Assembly: GCA_934489015.1 (NCBI GenBank)
Contig: CAKSSN010000026.1
Span: forward strand, 1-34,195
Length of the DNA stretch: 34,195 nucleotides
Source of the DNA: an uncultured Clostridia bacterium
GTDB lineage: Bacteria; Bacillota; Clostridia; UBA1381
Direction of reading: 5' to 3'
Each line of letters begins with the position of its first letter. The stretch's first letter is position 1. The position numbers and the translations under genes are program-made. Below are positions 1 to 7,834 of the stretch, one piece after another. Below the pieces are notes generated by a model. It was not told the origin of the DNA, searched no databases, and saw only the letters and a list, made by a program, of their open reading frames with translations.

Positions 1-341
1 TTTACATAGATTATGTTCGGTCTGCCAAGCCCTTGTCGTTTGCGTTCAATAAGTCCGATTCCGTTTTCAAGCTCGTCCAAAAGCTTTAATGCTTTTTGCT
101 TTGCACAACCGAAATCACTTAAAATATCTTCAATGGTGTAGATGATATATACTCGGTTTTCTTCATCAAACCAGCAATTCTTTACCGACAGACTCATACG
201 GTCAAGCATAAAGCTATACAGCACCTTTGCTTCAACAGAAATTCCGGAAAGCGTTTCATCGGTAAATAGGATTTTCGGAATACGATAGAATGAAAACTGT
301 TCCGCTTGACTTCCGTAAAAGTATTCAAATTGTACTGCCAT
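1..341 (-). CDS. RepA_N-type replication initiator, partial (3' end outside window)
   Basis: The first 113 codons of a leftward gene are visible. The protein begins MAVQFEYFYGSQAEQFSFYR and continues through a winged-helix-like stretch (LLDELENGIGLIERKRQGLG), which I recognise as the RepA_N (replication initiator protein A) family of Firmicutes plasmids and Tn1549-like conjugative elements. These proteins bind an element origin. The ATG at 341-339 has a strong GAAAGGAGG ribosome binding site at about 350-358. The gene is intact as far as it is seen but leaves the window at base 1, so its completeness cannot be judged. It marks the edge of a mobile element next to chromosomal DNA at about 560. 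Family call is from memory of the conserved N-terminus. Confidence 0.8.
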   Translation of the reverse strand, partial: MAVQFEYFYGSQAEQFSFYRIPKILFTDETLSGISVEAKVLYSFMLDRMSLSVKNCWFDEENRVYIIYTIEDILSDFGCAKQKALKLLDELENGIGLIERKRQGLGRPNIIYV

Positions 342-361
342 AAGTTATGCCTCCTTTCAAC

Positions 362-400
362 AAAATTAAAAAGTACCATACCTTTTGCAGTATGGCACTT
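362..400 (-). terminator. Rho-independent terminator, leftward
   Basis: Inverted arms at 371-381 and 390-400 pair over 11 positions with one imperfect pair. Read leftward they are followed by a T-rich tract (362-370). It lies just after the stop of the leftward remnant at 410 and before the RepA_N gene. Confidence 0.6.
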
Positions 401-409
401 TATAAATAT

Positions 410-562
410 TTAAGCATATAGTTTAACAACAATCAACATTTCCGGTTTTTCTTTGATCTTTTTTTGTACGTAATCAGGGCTTGTACCATACTTATAACAT
501 CGTTCAAATATGGGGATTTCAGCAAGTTTTATAGCATTTTTATCAAAAGGAGCATTATGTAC
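410..562 (-). pseudogene. 3' remnant of an unidentified mobile-element gene
   Basis: A leftward reading frame ends with a TAA at 412-410, directly before a terminator, and encodes a plausible soluble C-terminus (IPIFERCYKYGTSPDYVQKK followed by IKEKPEMLIVVKLYA). Upstream of about 562 the same strand is antisense to the cotJC remnant, so only a 3' fragment of about 50 codons can be genuine. I do not recognise the family. The terminator placement supports a real gene end; without it I would treat the frame as chance. The gene probably lost its 5' part at the junction near 545-565. Confidence 0.35.
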
Positions 563-564
563 AC

Positions 565-975
565 GATGTGGGTACTGAGGAGCTGGGACATCTTGAAATG
601 GTGGGAACGCTTGTTGCGCAGCTTGGAGGAGGTGCTCCGCCGAAGGAATGGACCAATATGCAGTCATGGGAGTATTATGCCGATAACGGCGCTTCCGTTG
701 GTGTTCAGAGCTCGCAGGGATCGCCCTTTAATGCGGCAAGCATCGGCGTGACAGGTGATCCGCTTACAAATCTTTATGAAAATCTGGCTGCTGAACAAAA
801 GGCACGCACCGCATATGATAATATTCTCAGGCTTTCCGATGATGCTGACGTAAATGAGGTTATAAAATTTTTGCGCCAGCGCGAGGTCGTGCATTTTCAG
901 CGTTTTGGTGAAGCATTAGACAGATTACAGTCAAACCTTTGCCGCAAAACATCAATTGCAGTTTCAAAGGAATAA
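565..975 (+). pseudogene. cotJC: Truncated CotJC / manganese-catalase family protein (C-terminal half)
   Basis: The frame from about 565 reads DVGTEELGHLEM and later DPLTNLYENLAAEQKARTAY and FLRQREVVHFQRFGEAL, the conserved C-terminal half of the CotJC/manganese catalase family, a di-manganese ferritin-like protein found in spore coats and as catalase. Two E-x-x-H ligand motifs (EELGH, EVVH) remain. The N-terminal half, which carries the other metal-binding residues, is absent: an in-frame stop lies at 532-534 and family homology begins at 565. A GTG at 568 could be used as a start, but no good ribosome binding site precedes it in that frame. The last 10 residues also look atypical. I judge it a non-functional remnant cut by insertion or deletion. 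Confidence 0.75.
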
Positions 976-1007
976 TGCAAGCAGCGCTGAAAAAGAGTTT
1001 TTAAACA

Positions 1008-1040
1008 CAAAGAGCAGCCGTTTTGTTCGGCTGCTCTTTG
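1008..1040. terminator. Perfect 13-bp hairpin between convergent genes
   Basis: Arms 1008-1020 and 1028-1040 are perfectly complementary (AGAGCAGCCG core) around a 7-nt loop. It sits between the rightward cotJC remnant and the leftward giant surface protein gene. The leftward side is followed by a T-rich tract, so it most likely terminates the surface-protein operon and perhaps both directions. Confidence 0.7.
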
Positions 1041-1052
1041 ATTAAATATGCC

Positions 1053-4000
1053 TTATTTGGTTGTATCCATCATGCAAAAGCGCATCAGAATTGCCGCCGT
1101 TTGAGCACGTGTGGCTGATGTTTTCGGAGATAAAGCGCTGCTGCTTATTCCGTTTACTAGGCCTGCGGCATTTGCCCATCTGACAGCCTCAAGCGCCCAA
1201 GAGGCTATATCATTCGAGTCGTCAAATTGAGATATGTCAGCTTTTTCGTTGGTGTCATATTTTTTAAATTCGGCATATCTGTAAATTACAGCTGCCAGCT
1301 GTTCGCGCGTAATGCTGCTGTCCGGAGCAAACTCCGTATCGCTTATGCCGTTTACAATTCCGTTTTGCTCTGCCCATATAATTGCGTCCGTATACCACCG
1401 ATCGCTGCCAATGTCCGAGAATTTATTTGCGGCTGTCGGCTTTTCGGCACCGTCAAGTCTGTAGAGAACGGTTACGAGCATTGCTCTTGTCATTGTTTCC
1501 TCCGGAGCAAATTCCGTTTCGCTTACACCGTTAAACAGTTTATTTTGAACAGCGTAGCTTATGGCATCTGCGTACCATGCACCGGAGTTTACATCTTTGA
1601 AGCTTATTTTGTTTTCGGGTGTGTTTGGCTTACTTTCGGTCGGCGCGCTGCTGTTGCTGCCGCCCGTTGATGATGAGCCGCCGCTCGTATTTGGCTTTTT
1701 ATCCGGCTTTGTATCGTCATCGGAATTATCGAGAGCCTTAAGCCAGCGGTTATGAAATCTTCCGTCACCGATAGGTGCGTATTCACCTGTCGTTTTAAGA
1801 TCGGCAACCTCCTGACGATAATCGTCAACATAGTGCCATATAATATCCTCATCTCCCGACAGATAATATTCGTTCAGCCCCACGTCGGGATGATCTCCGT
1901 TTACAGTATACATCCAGCCCGAATATTTACCGTTTGTAAACTCTCCGAGCCATTCTCCGTCCGGACTTTGAATACTCGATACATATCCGCGATCGGCGCC
2001 CTGATATTTCATGCCGTTTTCATCAAGCACATCCTTAAATAGCTCTCCGACAGAGCTCCCTTTTTTAACCGTATACGTCTTTTTTGAAATCCATACGGAA
2101 TAGGTGTTTTCCGTATTATCGTTAAGCACAAAATTCTTTCCGAGATTTTCCTCGCCTATAAGCGTGAAGCTTACGCTTACGTCTTCTGCATCATCGGGAT
2201 TTTCCGCAACGGTTATGGTTTCTGCGGAGTATGTATACGGGTTAGACCTTGCATATACATATGCTGTGCCTGCGCCCTGAGCTGTTACAACGCCGTTTTC
2301 AACCGTTATAACATTTTCGTCGCTGCTGTGCATTTCCTCGTTTGATGTTGCCGACGCGGTTTCATTTACTTTAAGCTTTGACGTGCTTACCGTAAGGCTT
2401 ACCTCGCCTCTGCCGAGATCCTCGCAGTCCTTTGTCGTTATAAGCTCTATGCCGTTAAGATCGCCCTTTGCGCAGTCGTTTTCATCTGCTGAAGTGTCAC
2501 AAACCCATGTGTTTTCGCAAATGGTATTATCAAGGTTATATTTAGAATTTATATCTCCTATAATTCCGTATTCCGACTGAGAAGTGCTGTAGTTATATCT
2601 TACATAACATTCTCCGCTTTCGTCCTGATAATAGCCTGCTATGCCGGCGCTGACCTTCCCGTCTGCCGATGCATAATTCCTGCAAAAGTCAACGGCCGAT
2701 GCTCCTATGTTGGTTGAGCTGTAGTTTCTTCCGCATATGCCGCCCGCGTAGCCTCTGCCTGTTATATCGCCGTAGTTGTCGCAGAAATATATAAGGCCGT
2801 TAATCATCTCTCCGACAATTCCTCCGCTGTAGCTTCCGTCAGCGTTTATCTTTCCTCTGTTTGTGCTGAACTTTATTCCGCCTGTGCTGTAGTTTGCCGA
2901 GCTTCTGCCTGCAATTCCTCCGGCGATTGAGCCCGTTACGCTGCCGCTGTTTTCACATTCGCAAACAGAGCCGTAAATGTAGTTGTCCGCCGTAATTCCG
3001 CCTGCGTCTGCCGTTGCGGAAATTTCGCCGTTGTTTTGGCACGCTTTTATTTCGCCCTTTAAATCAAGCTCTGCAAATTTGTCTATCAGCAAAACGGGGA
3101 GGTCGGTGCCTGTGCGGTTTTCTGCCGTTATACCGCCCGAATAGGTCGCGCCCGAAATTTTGCCGCTGTTTTGACAGTTTCTTATAACAGCTCTGTTATG
3201 ACCGCAGATACCTGCCTTGATTGTGCCTGCGGCGGTTATGTCGCTGTTGTTTATGCAGCCGTCGATTACGCCGTAATTAAATCCGCAAATACCGGAAAGG
3301 TATGTAACTCCGGAAGCGGTAAAGCGCATATTTGTGTTTGAGGTGCAGTTTACTATGCTGCCGAAATTTACTCCGCAGAAAGAGCCTACATAATGTATGT
3401 TGTTGTGCGCCGTCATTTTGCAGGAGCTGTCGATTGTAAGGTTTTCAACGCGTCCTCCGACCCCTATATATGAAAACAGACCGTAATAATCGGATTGTGC
3501 GTTAAACACCGCATTTTTAAGAGAATATCCGCCGCCGTCAAATGTGCCGCAGAAAGCTCGGTTTCGCTCATCCTCCCACCATGCGCCGCTGTCGTCGGAG
3601 TGCAGGCCGTACCATGCTCCGATAGAGGTGAATACGTCGCTTTCCTTCATATCAATGTCGTTTGTCATTTTAAAGTATGTGCCCGCATATGTATTTCCGT
3701 ATGAAACATATTCGCCGAGAGCCTTTAAATCATCGAGCGTTTTTATTTCAAAGGGCTCATCAGCGGTACCCTTTCCGCTCCATGCGGCTTCCGCGCACTC
3801 TGCTTTTATGGAAGCTATTATGCCGCCTACGCTGCATTCTACAGATATTTCCGTACCCTTCGGAGCGTCGTCTTTTATGACAATAACTGTTTCTGCCTTT
3901 GCAATTCCTTTATTTACGACAAGTTCGCTCTGCTTTGAATTAAATGTCACGCCGTCGGATGCGCTCCAGCTTACTGACTTTATTTTATCTACATTTTTGC

Positions 4001-7000
4001 CGTAAACGGTTAAAGCAAATTTATGCTCCGCGCCGCTTTCAAGCTTTTCGCCAGGTGCTGTGAGAGCAGCCGATATAACGGAAAAATCCGTATAGCTGCT
4101 GTTTAGCACAGGATAATCCTCACTTACGTAAAATACCGGATCAACCTTAACCGTTTTGCCGCCGGATTTCTTTGTTTTGATAAGCCACAGATCGTATGCA
4201 AAAGCGTCCGACTGCATATATTCTTCTGTTTTACCTTCGGCAAGACTTGTGTTATCCGACGCGTTTTCGCCTGCTGCACCGATGTTGCTGCCGGTGCGGT
4301 AATACAGGTTTTTAACGCCGACTCCGTTTGAAATATGACCGAACAGCATACCGCTGTTTCGTGCTTTTGAAAAGCCTGCGCTGTAGCAGTTTGTCACGCG
4401 GCAGCCGCTTTGAGCATAGCCTATCAGACCGCCCGAATATTTTTGTGCGCTTACGTATGCCGCGCTGTAGCAGTTTTCAAGCGTGGTGTCCTTTGCGTTT
4501 GCAATCAGGCCGCCAGAAAAATCGCCGCTCGTTCTCGAAAGGCCGCGTATGCCGAGCATTTTTATTTGCGCACCGTCAGTATATCCGAATAAGCCCGACG
4601 CTTCATATGCTCCGTCTGCGTTTAGCGTTATTTCAAAGCCGTTTCCGTCAAAATGTCCTTTAAAGGCGTTATCCTTGTCACCTATCGGCGTCCACAGCTT
4701 TTCCGTAAGGTCAAGATTATCCGCAAGCTCATAATACAAATCCTTTGTATTTTCGCCGCTGCCGGTTAATTCTGCAAGATACGCAAGCTGAGCGGGAGTT
4801 TTTATAATATAAGGCTTCTCCTGAGTTCCGTTGCCGCTTTCAAAGGCTGCTGCCGAGCAGCTTTGCCAGTTATCCGCAGCTGTATATTCGGGAGCTTTTG
4901 AAAATCTGTCCGCGTCTATAACAAGAATAGCCGTTTTCGCTTCGTTCTCTCTGAAGCTTACGCTGATAGAAATGGTCTGCTCGTTTTCGTTTGCTTCAAA
5001 GGCTTCAAAGCCGAGCTTTACAACGGTTTTGTTTGCTTCGTTTTTCTTTGAAAAGCTTATAGGTACAGCTCCCGTAACGCTGAAGTCGTCTGCTGACAAA
5101 TTAGTCATTACAAGAAGCTTATTCATTATGAGTGTTATTTCGCCGTTTGTAACCGAAATTTCGGAAATGTCAAGTCCGGCGCTTTCATCTGTAAGTCCGC
5201 CCTGATTTTCATTTTCCCATTTTAAAACGGGGAAGCTCTTCGAGCTTTCAAAGGCTGCTCCGAGCTTTTTTGCAAGCTCCTTTAATTCCGTATCTGATTT
5301 TGCTTCAAAGCCCGTTCCCTCATTTTCAGCATAAGGCATATCGGCTGTTGTGTCAAGATAATAGCAGTTTTTTGCATTATAATCGCTTACGGTAAATCCT
5401 AAAATTCCGCCGGCCTTTCCGGAGCTTGCCAAGACAATGCCGCTGTTATATGAATTTTGTATTTTCGAGTTATACGCCTTTCCCGAAATTCCGCCGGCGA
5501 ATGTAGTGCCGTTTACGGCTGCGCTGTTATATGAATTACTGAGCAGAATACTGCCCTCATAGTTATATCCGACAATACCTCCGGCAAATTCACCCGTTGC
5601 AGTAACTTCACCTTTGTTATAACATTCGTCCACAGTACCGGAGTTGTATGCCGTAATACCTCCGGCTTCCTTGTCTGCGGTGACTGTTCCTTCATTTGCG
5701 CAGCGGTAAATATAGCAGGTGGTAACGGTTTTGTTTACCGCGCCGTTCATTCCGACAATACCGCCTGAGGAATTTTCGGAATATATGTCTGCATGATTTA
5801 TGCAGTGAAAAACGCTTCCGTAGCTTACTCCGGCGATACCGCCCGTATTTCCGTAGCCGGATTTGTCGGTGTTTCTGATCTCTCCGTACAGGTATACATT
5901 TTTTATAACGGATTTTTCTCCTGCAAGACCGAAAAGACCGGCTGCAAATTTGTCAATGCTTACGTTTATATCGGTAATTTTGTGATTTAAGCCGTCAAAG
6001 GTTCCGTTAAAGGCTTTTCCTTTATATTTGTTTTCAAGATATGTCTGCGCATTTCCTATAGGCACCCACATTTTGCCGCTTAGGCTTATGTCGTCCGATA
6101 GGGTAAAATATTTGCCTGTCATGTCGCTGCCTGCGCCAACCTGATATGAAAGCAGAGCAAGCTGCGGGGTGTTTGAAATTATGTACGGATTGCTCTCGCT
6201 TCCGTCACCTCCGCCGTAGGAGTATGCACGATAATCCGTCCATTTGTCAGATTGCGGCGTTATAATGCTTCTTTCAATTCCGTTTATGTTTACGGTGAGA
6301 TTTTCCTCCGCATTAACAGGGTCAAAATCAATGATAACGGTTGTAATGCCGCCGCTTACAGACTGCGATATTTTCTTGCCCGTAAGCTCAAAGCCCTCTC
6401 CGTTTAAAAGCGCGTTAATCGGAAAATCGTCGCAGGTAAGGTTTGTTCCCAAAAGCTCCTTGCCGATTGTAATTGTAAGTCTGCCGTTTTCGAGAGTAAA
6501 GTCGTCAACGGTAAATTCCTCATTATCTCCGCTCGGTGCGCCCGAAAAATCGAGAACAGGCAAATCGTCGGTGTCAATAAAATCGTCGCCGAGCATATCT
6601 GCGCTAAGGCTGTCAACGCTGTAGGCTTCAACTTCTTCTGTTGTTGAATTTTTTTCAATTCCCACAAGCTTGTTGCTGCTTCCTGCAAAGTATGCGTTTT
6701 TTACGGCAGCGTTTTTAAGTTCTCCTACAAGCTCATAGCCCGAATACGTTGAAACAGGCTCGCTGCTGTAAGCGTTTTCAATGCTTCCGCCGATAACAAA
6801 GCCTGCAAGACCTCCGGAATAGTTTGCTCCCGTAACCTTTCCGGTGTTGTAAACATTTGAAGCTGTTGTATTGTAGGAAAGTCCTATTATTCCGGCAATA
6901 TAGTTCCCGTCGAGATTTCCTATATTTCCGTCGTTATATGCTCTGTCAATAAAGCCGCTGCCCTTTATATTAACGTCGCTTCCGACAATTCCGCCGAGAG

Positions 7001-7811
7001 AAACAATTCTTACGCTTGAGCCGATTACGTTTTCTTTATACGGCGCAAGTACATCGCCGTGATTTGCGGCATAAGATATTGTTCCCATAGAGAGCTGACC
7101 TGTTATACCTCCGGCATGAGCCGAGCTTGAAGAGGTTGAAACTACACTTCCGTTATTTACACAGTTTATAATTCTTCCGCTTACTCTTTCCTTGCCGGAA
7201 AGCTGTATTCCGACAGCTCCCGATATTCCTCCGACGTTATAGTGTCCGGTAATATCCGCGTTATTTGTACAGTTTAATATAAGTCCGGCGTTTATTCCCG
7301 ATATGCCGCCGACAAAATGCGCCGCTTCAACATATTCGTTCCCTCCGGCGCGGGCGTTTACATTGCCGCTCACTGTAAGATTTTTTACCGTACCGCTTTT
7401 GCCGATAATTCCGAACAGTCCCTGACAGTATGTGTCGTAATGCTGCTTGCCCTGAATAGTATATTTTTTTGTCAGGATTTTCAGGTTTGAAACAGTATGA
7501 CCGTTTCCGTCGAAAATACCGTTATATGCGGTGTCGCCGACAATGCCGTTATCCTTGTAATCGTAGCCGTCGCCTATCGGCGTCCATTGAACACCGTCAA
7601 GATCAATGTCGTTTTCCAGAAATGCATTAATGTCATATCTGTTATTTTCGTTTACTTCATTTGCAAACCATAATAAATCCTCGCTGCTGCTTATCCGGTA
7701 AAATCCGTTAATTTCCTCCGGAGCAGTCCCTTCAGCTTTGGCATAGGCAGCCGGAAGCGCTCCGGCTGTCATGCACAGCGCAAGAATTGCACTGAATAAT
7801 TTTTTTAGCAT
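1053..7811 (-). CDS. Giant S-layer-anchored surface protein: GLUG arrays, DUF4430, three SLH domains
   Basis: A 2252-residue exported protein. Residues 1-24 form a signal peptide (LPAAYA cleavage region). Four long modules follow, each opening with a WTPIGD/FDGNGH motif and continuing as GLUG-type beta repeats (GGI-x-G ... NCxN/CYN). They lie at about 30-430, 545-870, 990-1240 and 1350-1760, separated by beta-sandwich-like linkers. A Big2-like bacterial Ig domain lies at about 1797-1870. A DUF4430 domain, related to the transcobalamin C-terminal domain, lies at about 1875-1995 with its GWMYTVNG motif. A Ser/Pro/Asn linker and three SLH domains (2067-2252) end the protein and should bind the secondary cell-wall polymer. 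The ATG at 7811 has a GGAGG site. It is second gene of the B12-riboswitch operon, 23 bp after its partner. Ligand unknown; cobalamin binding via DUF4430 is inference. Confidence 0.85.
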   Translation of the reverse strand: MLKKLFSAILALCMTAGALPAAYAKAEGTAPEEINGFYRISSSEDLLWFANEVNENNRYDINAFLENDIDLDGVQWTPIGDGYDYKDNGIVGDTAYNGIFDGNGHTVSNLKILTKKYTIQGKQHYDTYCQGLFGIIGKSGTVKNLTVSGNVNARAGGNEYVEAAHFVGGISGINAGLILNCTNNADITGHYNVGGISGAVGIQLSGKERVSGRIINCVNNGSVVSTSSSSAHAGGITGQLSMGTISYAANHGDVLAPYKENVIGSSVRIVSLGGIVGSDVNIKGSGFIDRAYNDGNIGNLDGNYIAGIIGLSYNTTASNVYNTGKVTGANYSGGLAGFVIGGSIENAYSSEPVSTYSGYELVGELKNAAVKNAYFAGSSNKLVGIEKNSTTEEVEAYSVDSLSADMLGDDFIDTDDLPVLDFSGAPSGDNEEFTVDDFTLENGRLTITIGKELLGTNLTCDDFPINALLNGEGFELTGKKISQSVSGGITTVIIDFDPVNAEENLTVNINGIERSIITPQSDKWTDYRAYSYGGGDGSESNPYIISNTPQLALLSYQVGAGSDMTGKYFTLSDDISLSGKMWVPIGNAQTYLENKYKGKAFNGTFDGLNHKITDINVSIDKFAAGLFGLAGEKSVIKNVYLYGEIRNTDKSGYGNTGGIAGVSYGSVFHCINHADIYSENSSGGIVGMNGAVNKTVTTCYIYRCANEGTVTADKEAGGITAYNSGTVDECYNKGEVTATGEFAGGIVGYNYEGSILLSNSYNSAAVNGTTFAGGISGKAYNSKIQNSYNSGIVLASSGKAGGILGFTVSDYNAKNCYYLDTTADMPYAENEGTGFEAKSDTELKELAKKLGAAFESSKSFPVLKWENENQGGLTDESAGLDISEISVTNGEITLIMNKLLVMTNLSADDFSVTGAVPISFSKKNEANKTVVKLGFEAFEANENEQTISISVSFRENEAKTAILVIDADRFSKAPEYTAADNWQSCSAAAFESGNGTQEKPYIIKTPAQLAYLAELTGSGENTKDLYYELADNLDLTEKLWTPIGDKDNAFKGHFDGNGFEITLNADGAYEASGLFGYTDGAQIKMLGIRGLSRTSGDFSGGLIANAKDTTLENCYSAAYVSAQKYSGGLIGYAQSGCRVTNCYSAGFSKARNSGMLFGHISNGVGVKNLYYRTGSNIGAAGENASDNTSLAEGKTEEYMQSDAFAYDLWLIKTKKSGGKTVKVDPVFYVSEDYPVLNSSYTDFSVISAALTAPGEKLESGAEHKFALTVYGKNVDKIKSVSWSASDGVTFNSKQSELVVNKGIAKAETVIVIKDDAPKGTEISVECSVGGIIASIKAECAEAAWSGKGTADEPFEIKTLDDLKALGEYVSYGNTYAGTYFKMTNDIDMKESDVFTSIGAWYGLHSDDSGAWWEDERNRAFCGTFDGGGYSLKNAVFNAQSDYYGLFSYIGVGGRVENLTIDSSCKMTAHNNIHYVGSFCGVNFGSIVNCTSNTNMRFTASGVTYLSGICGFNYGVIDGCINNSDITAAGTIKAGICGHNRAVIRNCQNSGKISGATYSGGITAENRTGTDLPVLLIDKFAELDLKGEIKACQNNGEISATADAGGITADNYIYGSVCECENSGSVTGSIAGGIAGRSSANYSTGGIKFSTNRGKINADGSYSGGIVGEMINGLIYFCDNYGDITGRGYAGGICGRNYSSTNIGASAVDFCRNYASADGKVSAGIAGYYQDESGECYVRYNYSTSQSEYGIIGDINSKYNLDNTICENTWVCDTSADENDCAKGDLNGIELITTKDCEDLGRGEVSLTVSTSKLKVNETASATSNEEMHSSDENVITVENGVVTAQGAGTAYVYARSNPYTYSAETITVAENPDDAEDVSVSFTLIGEENLGKNFVLNDNTENTYSVWISKKTYTVKKGSSVGELFKDVLDENGMKYQGADRGYVSSIQSPDGEWLGEFTNGKYSGWMYTVNGDHPDVGLNEYYLSGDEDIIWHYVDDYRQEVADLKTTGEYAPIGDGRFHNRWLKALDNSDDDTKPDKKPNTSGGSSSTGGSNSSAPTESKPNTPENKISFKDVNSGAWYADAISYAVQNKLFNGVSETEFAPEETMTRAMLVTVLYRLDGAEKPTAANKFSDIGSDRWYTDAIIWAEQNGIVNGISDTEFAPDSSITREQLAAVIYRYAEFKKYDTNEKADISQFDDSNDIASWALEAVRWANAAGLVNGISSSALSPKTSATRAQTAAILMRFCMMDTTK

Positions 7812-7834
7812 TTAAAATCCTCCGTTTCCGTAAT

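Noticed and set aside
464..751. Rightward reading frame starting at an ATG with AAAAGGAG before it (556) or earlier
   Set aside because: It overlaps the cotJC remnant in another frame and its translation has no recognisable composition; the binding-site match is by chance at the junction.
1227..7000. Many rightward open frames inside the giant surface-protein gene
   Set aside because: They are antisense to a clearly coding repetitive gene, lack ribosome binding sites and have compositions typical of shadow frames.
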